In this document: piece by piece, positions 22,401 through 33,068 of the stretch
Layout: the number at the start of each line of letters is the position of its first letter
How positions within the stretch are numbered: position 1 is the stretch's first letter
Source of the DNA: Triops longicaudatus
Lineage: Eukaryota; Arthropoda; Branchiopoda; Notostraca; Triopsidae
Direction: 5' to 3'
NCBI GenBank assembly: GCA_022885665.1
Contig: JAGQDJ010000237.1
Location: 286 to 64,285 of the forward strand
Length of the DNA: 64,000 bases
Notes under the pieces: generated by a model
What the model was told of the DNA's origin: nothing
Database searches by the model: none
The model's input: only the letters and a program-made list of their open reading frames with translations
Translations under genes and position numbers: made by a program

Positions 22401-23072
22401 ATCAGCGTAGGCATTCCTCAGGCATCGCATACATGTGACGAGCAAGTCGTAATGTCTTTTAGGGCAAGCGATCAAAGTTTCGACAAAATCTGCTACTAAA
22501 GTCACGAACTCCACCGATAAATTCCTAAAAAATAGCTTTTTATAAAAAAAGAATAAAATTTCCGTTTAAAAAATATTTACACTTGGCTGCAATTAGTTAT
22601 TTTATTGTTTTGTTCTACTTTCTAGTTGTCAATAGTTATATATTTTGCAACAGAACTATTTGATCAAATATGCGAGCAAATATCAAACGGATAAAAATCG
22701 TAATTAAATTTTCCCAACTTATTACTCAAATAACTTATCCGGCATATAAATACTACTACGGATAAACTTGGGTAACAAGCTTCAGTAAATTGTGAAGAAA
22801 ACGTGACTGAATAAAATGTTTAATTCTTAAGAAAATTAAAATGTTGTAGTGTTTCCGAAGTAAGCTAATTTATGAATAAAGTCATTACGATGAGAAAATT
22901 CGCTAAGTAAATGGTTTTGTTCTTACCTGTCAAAATCCAAAACTAGTTTGGTACCTTTGGTGACTATGTTATTTACCAAGAGTTTATTGTCATCGTTGGA
23001 CAAAGTTTTGTCTTTCTTCAGCGCTTTGATGGCTGATTTGAATTCGAACGTAATACCCAGCCATGCTGCCAT
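18236..23072 (-). CDS. ATXN10: Ataxin-10 orthologue, seven coding exons
   Basis: Ataxin-10 is a cytosolic armadillo-like helical-repeat protein implicated in neuron survival and cytokinesis in vertebrates. Exons 22927-23072, 22204-22524, 21905-22051, 21009-21355, 20342-20541, 20195-20258 and 18236-18435 join without phase conflict into 1425 bp, 474 residues; human ATXN10 is 475 (recalled). The diagnostic C-terminal ataxin-10 block spans about residues 365-440: GFRRDLIRLVGNLCYQHKRN, then NQDQVRELEAIVPILEACS, then NPFITQWAVLAIRNLCESN and NQELI. The human protein has the same order (LIRLIGNLCYKNKDNQD, then NPFLTEWVIYAIRNLTE, recalled). The N-terminal half is leucine-rich and helical, with MRCLRNAYADGR at about 78-89. 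A TGA in frame nine bases before the ATG fixes the start. The gene lies upstream of Wnt7 in tandem. No expanded pentanucleotide tract like the human disease repeat was seen in its introns. Confidence 0.92.
18436..20194 (-). other. ATXN10 intron 6, 1.8 kb
   Basis: The longest ATXN10 intron. It holds a 25-base T run at 19402-19426 and a short TTAGG-like patch at 19229-19266. No other feature was recognised. Confidence 0.7.
20195..20258 (-). CDS. ATXN10: ATXN10 coding exon 6, 64 bp
   Basis: A micro-exon-sized piece encoding VRELEAIVPILEACSADARN and P. The acceptor AATCAAG precedes 20258. The donor GTAAGTG follows 20195 (phase 1). It joins the next exon to give NPFITQWA, the most conserved ataxin-10 motif. 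Confidence 0.9.
20342..20541 (-). CDS. ATXN10: ATXN10 coding exon 5
   Basis: The exon encodes residues 321-387: LLRSIHALGK, an acidic variable stretch, then GFRRDLIRLVGNLCYQHKRN and QDQ, the first half of the ataxin-10 signature. The acceptor GTTATGCAAAG precedes 20541. The donor GTACGT follows 20342 (phase 0). Confidence 0.9.
20542..21008 (-). other. ATXN10 intron 4, 467 bp
   Basis: AT-rich intron with nothing else recognised. Confidence 0.7.
21009..21355 (-). CDS. ATXN10: ATXN10 coding exon 4
   Basis: The exon encodes residues 205-321 (LYALERLVQEGDYWLKVIG, SLDILHSCFTAASAGKL, LPVVQWLEILCLASANEQYR). The frame is open further left to 21411, but only the acceptor ATTTCGCAG at 21356-21364 restores the phase set by exon 3. 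At the 3' side, two overlapping GTATGT donors exist four bases apart. The second, ending the exon at 21009, gives the phase needed by exon 5. Confidence 0.75.
21356..21904 (-). other. ATXN10 intron 3, 549 bp
   Basis: AT-rich intron. Its 3' 56 bases (21356-21411) are open in the exon 4 frame but are excluded by splice phase. Confidence 0.65.
21905..22051 (-). CDS. ATXN10: ATXN10 coding exon 3
   Basis: The exon encodes about residues 156-204 (TYLEHEDKLSYYASLFYFNL and DVEFIKTLFLGVNRDLEF). The acceptor TTTTTTAG precedes 22051. The donor GTAATA follows 21905 (phase 2). Confidence 0.82.
22204..22524 (-). CDS. ATXN10: ATXN10 coding exon 2
   Basis: The exon encodes residues 49-155: NLSVEFVTLVADFVETLIA, MRCLRNAYADGR and LQAGLQFLSNATTSD. 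The helix-rich arrangement fits the ataxin-10 N-terminal half. The acceptor TTTTTTAG precedes 22524 and the donor GTAAGG follows 22204. Confidence 0.88.
22525..22926 (-). other. ATXN10 intron 1, 402 bp
   Basis: AT-rich intron between coding exons 1 and 2. Nothing else recognised. Confidence 0.7.
22927..23072 (-). CDS. ATXN10: ATXN10 coding exon 1
   Basis: The exon starts with ATG at 23072 (MAAWLGITFEFKSAIKALKK) and ends at the donor GTAAGA after 22927 (phase 2). A strong acceptor (CTTTTCTTACAG) ends at 23098, so a 5' UTR intron probably lies upstream and the exon would begin at 23097. Confidence 0.85.
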
Positions 23073-23097
23073 AATCCGTCACCAAATTCTGTTAAAT

Positions 23098-26000
23098 CTG
23101 TAAGAAAAGCATTGGTAAAAACGTAGTACTTGAAAGTTCAAACACTATAGAATATCTTCATAAGGCGAAATGACAATTTTAATTGTTTGACTTCAAGTTG
23201 TAGCTTAGAAATACAAACCTATCTAGCTTAGAAATATTTATGACGTTACTACCGAAGAACTAGATTTACTTACGACGCTTAGAATAGTTTTGTGTACCTC
23301 AACTCCAAATTTGGATAACATCAATCCACACGTTTTCATCACATTGCACCCAAATAAACTGTACATAGCGCCACTGCGGATATCCAACAAACCATATTCA
23401 AATTTCGCGCGACTGTATATCCGCGACTACTATTGCCTATTTGGTGTTTTTGAAAAAAAAGGTGTCAAACCATTTTCCCATTCGCTAAAGTGTTTGTTAA
23501 TCATAGAATTTGTCTACATTTTAAAAATTATTAGAATTCGGCAAATTCACCAACGCCAGCAAAAAAAGGATATTTTTTTTTAAAGGGAAGCACGGTTGAG
23601 TGCTGTAAGCCTATGTGACTTTTTGGTAATAAAAACTAACGAAAAACACACGAATTAGTTTTAAGTTCTCTCTAGTTTTTGCAACTTCTTGAAAAAAAAA
23701 ATCATCTCTTCTGTTTATTCTTGCAACTAAAAACTGATTTTAACATCTTGGTTTACTAAAACTAGAGCACAACTAGTTTAGCAAAGATTTACCATTATCT
23801 TTTTCATATAATAGAAAATGATTTCGTGTTTTTCAAATCGTTCAGCTCGCGCACAGCAAGTTTCTGGGCTGCTGACTTGTTCACACTCTGCTTATAGGCA
23901 CAAAAACCACAAAAATATGCAGATGTAATATTAGTACGAAATATTTTCCTGCTTTTGTGTAATACTTAAATAAAAATAACTAAACTAAACACTAGGAACC
24001 TATTTAAGTTATGTAATCTGTTACAAAGAAGCAATTTTTCAAAATAGTTGGTGCCTAAAGTATATTCGCCAAAAATAGAGTATGCTTTTTCTCGTTGCAA
24101 AACCTGCCACCCTCGAGCCACAATCCTGGATAAGGCACTGCAAGGGTGTGTTTCAGTCTAAATCACTTTACGAGAGCACTTATAGGAAATTGTACTAAGG
24201 ATGGAAAAGAATTTCGCATGCAAGCAACTTGCTCTGCTTGCGTCAACCTTGCGTCTTTAAGTATTGAGAACATTAAAGAATCATGCTGCTAGGTTTGCGG
24301 ACATGTTTAGTTTTCATCAACCTCAGTTTTAAATTTACGTTACGGTTTTCGGTTTAAGGGACTAGAACCCACAGGTTGTGCGGTTGCAGTTTATGCTAAA
24401 AGGTATACAAACCCATCTGTAGTGAAAGATAGATATTTTGAAAAAGTTTATTCTGCCAGTCGTTCTCTATAAAAATACAAGCGCTATACTGCTTGAGAAT
24501 GTCGCAACCTTCGAAATCGTTACAAACTTGACGCCGGTGCGATCAATAATGTCGGCCGTAAGTGCCAACCTAGCCTTGAAGGAAAGACAGCACAATACAG
24601 ATAGCAGCACTCAGTACCCACTTCTCTTGAATCAAAAACTCCTCCACATTCGACAGTCGAATAAGAGAGATACACGACCCACAGTTACTCGTTAATATTT
24701 TGCGCGTACAAATTGCCATAACCTCGGAATAAAATAGGCATATCTCGTACGGTTTGTCGTGAAGTCAATCCGCAGGTGCACTTCACTGTTGGAGGCGCTG
24801 TGAATGGCAGGTCTGCGAGTAGAACTACTGTAGAATAGCCAATGAAAAAAGAATATTTCGTAAAAGTGTTAGCAGTCACCGTATCGTTATCAAAATCGGC
24901 GTGAAGAACCAAATGAGTGAACGTATTAATATCGGGAAATTACACGAAAGTGCTAATTTGCGTCCACTTCACTTTCTTCCTGAGAAATTTTAGTATATTT
25001 TCAGTAAAGTTTAATTCGAAGTCTCGTCGAATTTAAAATACTTTATTAGATTGATAAAGAAGCATATAACATGTCTTACTGATTGACCGTAGTCAACAAC
25101 AGCTAAACACATCGTTACCAACGTCACAGTTATAAGAGAAAAAATATATTTTCCCATCTTTCCAAGCTATCTTGCAGGATAGCTGAGGAAGTGAAGCTCT
25201 GGTGTGAAACTAGAAAGAAGAAAACGAGCTTCTTGTCTGAAGACTTAGCAATTAAAATTTTCCTAACACGTTGTGAGCTTGGACGGTGCTTTTATTGTCA
25301 TCGTTTTTTCGATGTTGCAGGGTATAGCCGTTTTTTGCCCCCNCCCCCCCCCCCCACAGTCAAGATTCAACCTCTTCAAACAAATATAGTCTAAATGATC
25401 TCAGTATCTTTTTGAACTGTCTTCTCAGATAGATGCGTGCTGAAGTTCTGACGACCTCTGACGACCTAAGAACATCACTTGATCATTGCGCAGCTCATTT
25501 GTTACCTTTGACGTGCAATGATTCGCGGTGAGTGTTGATTCGGACTGCTCTTGTCACGTCGATGCCTGATACGTTTAAACGCGAAATTCCTCTGTTTAAC
25601 CTTGCATAAAATTACCTTGCTATAAGAACTGCGAAATAAAAGCTCAGTTGAAACTATTAAAAAGGACCGAAAATATGGAAGTCCAGAAAGCATTAACGCA
25701 AGGATACACTAATCGTACAACAAACGGGCTCATTCGTTTGCGTTTTTGGAATTGAAATGTAGACATACGACATAATGTTAGTAATAAAAAATAAACGGAA
25801 AATGACACACTAATTATAAGCTCAAAGGAACGTGCAGTTACTACACGGATTAGCAAATTGTCCTAAATTGTGAGGATAAACGATGGTCCTAGAGCGTGCT
25901 TTGAACTGGTGAGGGTGATGCCAACCGGAGTCTACCCCGCACTTAAGATTATTGCCAACTGATTACCGATTATCTGATATTCCACTCCATTGAACGAAAA

Positions 26001-26230
26001 GTTAACGTTCCCGTTTAAAGCCCATTTAATTCTGATTAATTCTGCTTCCTTTTATTGAATAATGGATAACTGAATATTCCACGTTTGGGGAATAAAATAA
26101 AACGTCGTTGTTTATCTTACAATGTTGAATTGTTTCATCTAAATGAAGACGAATCTTTGGCAATAATCTGACGCTACACTGTAAAAGAGGGATACTCAAA
26201 CAGGCAAATAATTTACCTACTAATGGTAGA
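23098..26230. other. ATXN10 5' flank, no gene recognised
   Basis: This should contain the ATXN10 promoter and probably a non-coding first exon, but neither can be placed with confidence. A C homopolymer of about 18 bases with an unresolved base (N at 25343) marks a local assembly ambiguity. Confidence 0.5.
25338..25356. repeat. Poly(C) run with one undetermined base
   Basis: About 18 C residues interrupted by N at 25343. This is the only ambiguous base in the window. Confidence 0.85.
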
Positions 26231-26233
26231 GAA

Positions 26234-26408
26234 AAGCCGTTCTAGCTCCCATGATTTTCGAAGATTAGTTTTCTCCCAAGAAATTGAGAAATTTGCTTAT
26301 AAATGGAGAACTTATCCTACAATGCAATTTTAATTGTCTTTTATAAAACAAGTTTCACCATTTATTAGTCAAAAATTTATCCCGAAAATCGTGGTAGCCA
26401 GAAGGGGA
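26234..26408. repeat. Imperfect inverted repeat, possible small fold-back element
   Basis: The left arm (CCGTTCTAGCTCCCATGATTTTCG, about 26236-26260) matches the reverse complement of the right arm (CCCCTTCTGGCTACCACGATTTTCG, about 26383-26407) with a few mismatches. The loop is about 125 bp. Confidence 0.4.
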
Positions 26409-27518
26409 TTTTTTTTTTTTCAGAAATCGGTAAGTGTATTCTTACGGTGGAGAAGGCCACAGTATTCCAGTAAATGATCGAAAGGTCTTTCGCCTCAAAG
26501 AAAGCTTGAACTCTTTCCTTAGCATCTTTCAGTGTTGACGACTTACAAGTTCAGGCCACGGGGGACCTAGAGCCCTTATGGCGAATAACACGGGGAACTC
26601 TTGCGGCGCATAGCTCCATAACGGTGTCCAATTGTAGAGATTTTAGGGGGAAAAATATTTGAAAAAATTAGCATATAATGCCGAAGAGTTTTTTTTTTTT
26701 TTACCAAGAAGCTCTCTAAAAGGTTGCAAAACCAAGTGTAAGATTTTCTCATTTTTACTGAAACAAAAAACTAAAAATAAATCTCTTTGTCATCGCAGTC
26801 TAGATTTCTTAGAAGAATTTTTGACGTTAAAATTATAACAATTGGACAAGCCATTTTGGAGTTGCGCCCGCCAAGTTTTTTGTAAGCAAACTGAAAGAAA
26901 CAGGCAAAAAGAGTTGTATACTTGTAACTCTAGGGGCAAAACCAATGAGAGTTTGGAGTGCCACCTATCGAGGGAAGGCCCGTACTATGTAGCTCCCAAA
27001 TGCCTTTAAGCCAGTTTGCCAAGCTTAGCTCAATCGCATGTAAAAAGAGTAAAGCAAACATTCAAATTAGAACACAAGTTTGCCTTTAACTTAGCTAGCA
27101 GACATGTTGAATCATTCAAGAAAATTTGACACTTTCATTGCAAATGATTTTCCTGAAAACTTGTTAAAAAGAAGCACTGTCAAAAACTGACTAAATTAAC
27201 TTTTAATAGAGGATGGTGAAGATTTTTATGTGGTTAAAGTCGATTCAGTTCATTTCGGGATTTTCTCAAGTCAATTAAATTAATTTTTGGATTTTCAAAG
27301 TCAAGTCAGTCAATTAATTTCGTGAATTTTCTGCAATTTTCGCGGGTTTTTCAACGGCCAAAGGAATTAAAATCTTTGAGAGCTTTTTAGGTGATGGACG
27401 ACGAAGATTAACACTTAGGCGTGTTTCTAGTTCTTCACATTTGGGAAACTCTACGATGCTTTTGGATAGCAGTCCTGTATGAACAACTTTCACGAGATCC
27501 TTCGCAAAACCCACTTAT

Positions 27519-27767
27519 TCAGGATGACCAGGTGAATACTTGGCACCACCAGAGAATTTTTGCCAAAGCATTTACTTCTGGTGTACCTTGCGACCGGGAA
27601 TTGCTTTGTAAACTCCTGGGCGGCTTCATTTTCATGTGACGGAGTAAATGACTTGAAGCGAATTTCGATGTGGAGTACGATTTCGAACATGACTCACATT
27701 TCACCTCGAAGTGTCCGTCAGGAGTGGGCTTTGAAACTGCATAACAAGTCCTCAAAATCACTTGCAT
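27519..27767 (-). pseudogene. BED-type zinc-finger remnant, probably from a transposase
   Basis: The minus-strand frame contains HFEVKCESCSKSYSTSKFAS followed by SHLLRHMKMK (about residues 19-48). The CxxC pair (C24, C27), the Y after CxKx and the SxLLRHMK end match BED fingers of hAT transposases and related cellular proteins. The second zinc-binding histidine, expected after HMK, is not evident. Downstream the frame turns into unrelated sequence and stops, and other minus frames (27490-27690 and 27314-27514) may carry frameshifted continuations. No transposase core follows. A host C2H2 or BED gene exon is the alternative. Confidence 0.4.
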
Positions 27768-27957
27768 GATTGACTTGAAAAAAAAAAAGATTTTATAATC
27801 AACTTTCTGTTTCTTCGTTTCATAAAAGCACAGAGGCGTCTACTTATGATATTATCTAACAAGGGACTGATTTCGTTTTTTCTGACTTCAACGGTCTTGC
27901 ATTGTTTTAACGCTAGCGGAAACGCTCGAATCTTTTAGAATTTTTATTACACGGTTC

Positions 27958-28380
27958 CAGGGCCGTACCCAGGATTTTGGTTCGGGGGATGTTTTCAATA
28001 TGGAATTTTTTGTGGACACTTGATAGTCGCCTTTGCTCACCATTATAAAATTAACATTTCGGGGGTTTGTTAATACTCCCGAAGTAATGAACGATTTAAT
28101 TTGGCTTGCTCAGGAAAATAAAAATAAAAAAGATTTCAACAGTTCGAGATGTCTCCTGTTTCTGAGTTAAAGAACACTAAACACAGTAAAATTTTGTACA
28201 AGACTAGAATATTAATTAACTTCTTTATTATAAAGCATTTTTATTATTTTTTTACTATTCGTAAACACGAAGAAAACTTTCTTGACTTCACATGCGTAGG
28301 CCGGAGCCTATTGCCGGAATTTTGCGTGCACAAACGTATTTACAACGGCAATAAGAAACTTATACTTGTGTGACCTTAGT
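27958..28380. mobile_element. Dispersed repeat, copy 1, with transposon-like terminus
   Basis: The left end, CAGGGCCGTACCCAGGATTT followed by TGGTTCGGGGG, has the form of a DNA-transposon end common in invertebrates. From about 27985 onward it is similar to 60130-60420, sharing CCATTATAAAATWA, TTCGGGGG/TTCTGGGAGGTTAATA and ACTTGTGTGA in the same order. No coding capacity. Confidence 0.5.
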
Positions 28381-30118
28381 GTAACAACGTTTTGGGTCTT
28401 TCCGCTAACGTTTCTCTTTTCAGAACTGTGCAGAGTTGTCCATAAATAAACATCCTTCTTTCATAAACAAATTGAAATTTAAACCATCGAAATCAAGGTC
28501 ATGCAATGAAAATATAATCGGAAAATCACCGAATCTACAGAGCGTCGTGTGCAATCTCTGAAAAATCTGTGTTCACTATATGGCTTTGCACTATTTGCCT
28601 CGTTGCTTTAAATTTCAGTCATCTCAGTTATTTGCTATTGCCTAGTTTGTACTAGATAGAATTTTATGAAACCCGCAGTTAGCACGGTGGTAAATGAAAA
28701 TTTGTTACTGGTAAATCCTCAATAGTCAACTGACCATTAGGTGTCAGTACGCGGTATAACCCAGCCATAGCGGGGGAAGCGACCCAAGGAAGCGAAGAAA
28801 GCGGGAAAACGGAGCAAAGCAACAAAAAATAAGGCGAACAAGCTACAGAACAACTAGTATGTGGAAAGCCCCTAAAGCAATTTCCCCGATGGAAGTTGGT
28901 AAGGATTACACCAACCAACTGCACAATTCCGTACTTTTTTCTGTTTCTCGAGGCGTCACGATAAAATGCATCGAAGGCATTTCGTCTGCCACAAGGGGGT
29001 GTTGAGAGTGGTATAGGGACAAAAACCAATTAAACCTTCTCTTATTACTTTATATAATGCGGTGGAACTTACCTTTATATCAACATAGCTGAAGATAAAT
29101 TATCTGTACGAGAGACAATGATACCGGCATAATGGACGTCCATTATTGACCGCCAAACCCCGAGACCGGGACCACACGTCACCTCGCTTTAGGAAAGTGA
29201 TCTGTTTTAGCTCTCCTGCGTCTTAGTTCCCTCTTTCTCCTTCCGGTTAAAGCACTGTCACCTAAGTTTTCCCAGTGTGGAGTACTTGGATACGGAGTAT
29301 GTCCCAGGAGCTTCCATTTCCGTGGGGTTAATAGGGGGAAATGCTAGCGTGGCTATCATCCTTTACCTCCTTGTCCTGGGTAATGGGGCCAATTAGCTCT
29401 CTTTCTCTGTGTGTTTCTTTTTATTTTCTTTTTTTTTTAGGTTCAAAGAGGATTTAACGAGCGCGTGACACAATCCGCTTGGTCGTGAGAGTAATTTGGA
29501 TCTCTCTACTTAGATAAGCAATCTTCTCTGTCTTCAAATGAACCCCACCTTGGGTACGGCTGTCTTTAATCAAGCAGGAATTGCCTTCTGCTAAGGTCGC
29601 TAACCGGTGACAATCTGCTTTGCGACGAGATGGGAGAAAGTTCTACAAATCTTTGCTAAATTTCGCCAGGTAACAAGCCAGTGTTACTTTGCTAATACTG
29701 TACCCAAGTTGCTGATTGGATTACTAGGAGCCTTTTACGCCACTTTGGCTGGTGACTCAAAAAGACTTGAAGAAGAAAATTTAAGAAATTCTTAGCAGAA
29801 CAAGCCGAGTTGAAATTAGTCCGCAAGAAAATCAACATTTATTTTTATGTTAAATTAAATTGCTTACCCAATAGTCGCTTCGCAATACGTATGCACCACG
29901 TGGTGCTTACCACTACCGCAAAACGCTAAGGTGCCAGGTGTGCTCAAATCGAAGTCGAAAAAAATCAAGCCATTTAGCGTGATTAGGCCTAGCGCACATT
30001 GAACTGAAGTTAAAGGTTGGACAAAACTTCAGATTTTTTACTGATTTGACTTAAGCAATGACTGAAATTAGTGGTGGAGGCATTTTTAGCAGGTAAGAAC
30101 TGCTTTTAAAACTGCACA
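28381..30118. other. Unassigned intergenic DNA
   Basis: No recognisable gene. The stretch at 29100-29450 is GC-richer than its surroundings and may be an unrecognised repeat. A 62-codon frame at 29607-29795 has no family resemblance. Confidence 0.4.
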
Positions 30119-30240
30119 TGAACATACCTTAACACAACATTAATTTAACTTACCGGAAATAAACCCAAATTAACTAACCTTTCCCACTTAGCTAAACCTG
30201 GCTAACCTAAATTAGTTGAATTAATGTAACTTTTCCAATA
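30119..30240. repeat. Degenerate CCTAA pentamer tract
   Basis: Short tract of CCTAA and CTTAA variants immediately left of the 2.1-kb inverted-repeat element. Confidence 0.5.
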
Positions 30241-30789
30241 ACTTGCTCATGGTATGTTTACGCAAGCTAACAATAATTGTTTACGTAAGCTTTAAAACTA
30301 CTTATATATACTGGAAAACGTGAGGATCACGCAAAACAGTTGTAGTTTCCTCTAACCCGCTTCAACTCTTAAAAATTTCCCATATAAAAAAACAGTTTAT
30401 TCAAGAGAAAAATTTTAAAAATTAATAAAAAATTATCTGTATTCATTCGAATTTAGTTGTTGTTAGTAAGCAATAGGAATTCGTACCGATCGATTGGTCG
30501 ATAGGAATTTTGCAGTTGTAGCCCTGTTTTAAGCCTGAACAAAACGTGTAAAACCTGTTAGCCCCTGTGCTGGAGGCGGCTCGGAGCACAAACAAATAGT
30601 AGCTTGACGGATTATTAATTTCATGAATTTCAACGTAGCAAATAGCTGGTACTTGTTAGTGCTGGACTTCTATAGCTTTTAACTGACTGTAACACGGTGA
30701 GCACTAACAACGTTGCCAGCTTTTTTTCAATATTGCTTTGAAGTATAACATTTTTAGCGTTAAAAAATTACATACCAGTAAATATTTTC

Positions 30790-30826
30790 TTCCTTTAATA
30801 TTTTTCAAACGAAAATATTAAAGGAA
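30790..30826. repeat. Perfect 15-bp hairpin inside the long-TIR element
   Basis: TTCCTTTAATATTTT (30790-30804), a 7-base loop, then its exact reverse complement (30812-30826). Confidence 0.85.
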
Positions 30827-31086
30827 AAAATCGTACTTTAAACGCAAAAACCTTATTCGTCCACGTTTTCCAATTACGATTCCCTCTTTTTCGAGTTCAA
30901 TGCGCGGCTCCTTTCGAACGCTTAGCGTCAATTCTGTAATGTGCTTCTTGTTTTTAGTATGCATAAATAGACGAGGTTTATGAAGTGGCTAATTCTTACA
31001 AGCACATTAGTCTCATTTCGATCCATGTTGAATAATAATTTCTGAATGCTGTTAAGCTCACCTATTCTTACAACATTTCTTTCTTT

Positions 31087-31132
31087 TTCTGTAATAATAC
31101 ACATGAGAAAAACATTCTGTAATAATACACAT
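31087..31132. repeat. 18-bp direct repeat inside the long-TIR element
   Basis: TTCTGTAATAATACACAT occurs at 31087-31104 and 31115-31132 without mismatch. Confidence 0.85.
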
Positions 31133-32950
31133 TGAATGCAAAACCTGTCGTGAAATAAAGTTTTATTTATAGTTACTGTAGTACATATATTTTGTGACAA
31201 CAAAAGAAAAAACGTTGCAATTAACTTTCATTTTTGGAAATAATTTTAAATCTTATGGTTCTCGTGTAGCCCGTTCTACACAAAAGACTACGTGAACTAT
31301 TTTCTATAAAACATGAATTATGCGAACATTAATTCATTCTCCGTAAAACATGTAATACAAGCTTTTTGGAAGTTAATCCAGTGTGCAAAAAAGCACCAGA
31401 GGAAAAGTATAGGCCTCTCACTATTGTTTGTTGCGAATCCTCGTTGAAAATTGAAGTCAAAAAGCAATTTGGAAATTTTCTAGTACGTTTAGTTAAACTG
31501 TAGCAAAGTTCCCTTTAATTCAGATTACAGCTGTTTCTTAAAAGTCTGCAAAAACAACGGAAAGATCACTGCTCCATGAAACTTATTTTAATAATTTAGC
31601 TGCAGCGAAAATCAGTTATGTAGATTCTATGCATTAAAGGTTAATTTCCATAGATGTCCATTCTTTTTGCGACTAATAATCTCAAATATACCGAAATGTT
31701 TCATGGAAACCGCACTTCGAAACGCATAAATAGTCCTCATCGTGTGATTTAGAGCACTTTGCAGAATTGTATAAAGCACTGTATTAGTAACGCTACAACC
31801 ATTTTAACACGTTGATTCTTAATATGTGGCATTTAAAGAAAAGCTAAATGATTTAAGTTTGCCAAAAATCATATCAACAAATTAACTGCTCCTTGACTAG
31901 AACATTATTAATGTTCAAGTTCCCGTTTTATTAACTGAATCTTGAATTGAACAGAGATAAAGACGTTATTTTATCCTACGCATAATTACATTGATTGGAA
32001 AAATTATTATACTGTAAAAAGTAAAATTTTTACTACAGTATATAGTAGACTTGCCCCTCGTGGCATTAAATTAGTTCTTAAATAAATGTGCTCCGAGCCG
32101 TCTCTCGCACCTGGGCCAGCGGGTTTTCTCTGCTTTGTTCAGACTTAAAGCAGGGCTACAACTGCAAAATTCCTATCGACCAATTGGTTGGTACGAATTT
32201 CTATCGTTTACTGAACAACAATTAAGTTTGGATGCACCCAACTTATTTTTAATTTATTTTTTCAATTTTTCTCCTGGATAAACTATTTTTTTATATGGGG
32301 AATTTTTAAGAGTTGAAGCGGGTTAGAGAAAACCACAATTGTTTTGCGTGATCCTTACGTTTTGTAGTGCATTTAAGTAGTTTTTAATTCAGGGAAAGCA
32401 CTTCTTAATGATATTAAAGAAATTATTAGTGTCTTAGTGCTTAAACGCGTGCTAAGGAAATGCTGGAGAACACGCTAAGGAAACACGCAGCTAAGGAAAT
32501 GTACTAGTGATTTAACGGTGCGCTCCGCGGCTTCAGAAGTATTGTATGAATACACGACATTCTATTTGTTAGGTTGTATTAAATGCGACTGAAAGCCTAA
32601 ATTATCTAAGATACAAATTACGTGTTATTTAGGTTGGGGCTGCAGTCGCCAATTCCGCTCCCCAACCCCCATTCTGTGTCATCAAATTAATTAAAATACA
32701 TTCAATTATCGAAGTCTATCACAATTTACCTGTAAATCACTTATGTAAATAGAATATCCTACATCATCTGGTACAACTGAAATAGGCAATCTTTTCAATC
32801 AACTCCCGCCTTGACGGCATTTCTTCTCATTTACAGGGATGTTGTTCTATTAATGTTTTTTGAAAAAGGTGAAAAAGTGCGAAGTGAAAAAGGCTACAAA
32901 GTAGCAAAGTTCCTACATTCGAACTCCGTTTACAGTTGCATGAGTTGCTG

Positions 32951-33068
32951 TCAACAAGAAGCGACACAATAGGGCATTTGCCAAATTACGCTTAAGGTAG
33001 CAAGAAGCGGCGAATTCGCCCTATTGCGTAAGATTTTGGCTGCTGCCGTAAGACTGCCTTCTTGTTGT
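32951..33068. repeat. Small interrupted fold-back
   Basis: CAATAGGGCATTTGCC (32967-32982) pairs with GGCGAATTCGCCCTATTG (33009-33026), and outer TCAACAAGAAG (32951-32961) pairs with CTTCTTGTTG (33058-33068). Arms are imperfect and of unequal length. Confidence 0.45.

Larger units (their letters stand above)
30292..32387. mobile_element. 2.1-kb non-autonomous element with ~300-bp terminal inverted repeats
   Basis: The left arm 30292-30597 and the reverse complement of the right arm 32082-32387 align end to end with roughly 80% identity by eye. Shared blocks include GGATCACGCAAAACA, CTCTAACCCGCTTCAACTCT, GGTCGATAGGAATTTTGCAG (continuing TTGTAGCCCTG) and CGGCTCGGAGCACA. Similarity stops at both outer ends at a TTAA (30292-30295 and 32384-32387), the target preferred by piggyBac-type elements. 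The 1.5-kb interior has no transposase-like frame. It is best described as a fold-back or long-TIR non-autonomous DNA element. The superfamily is unproven. Confidence 0.8.
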
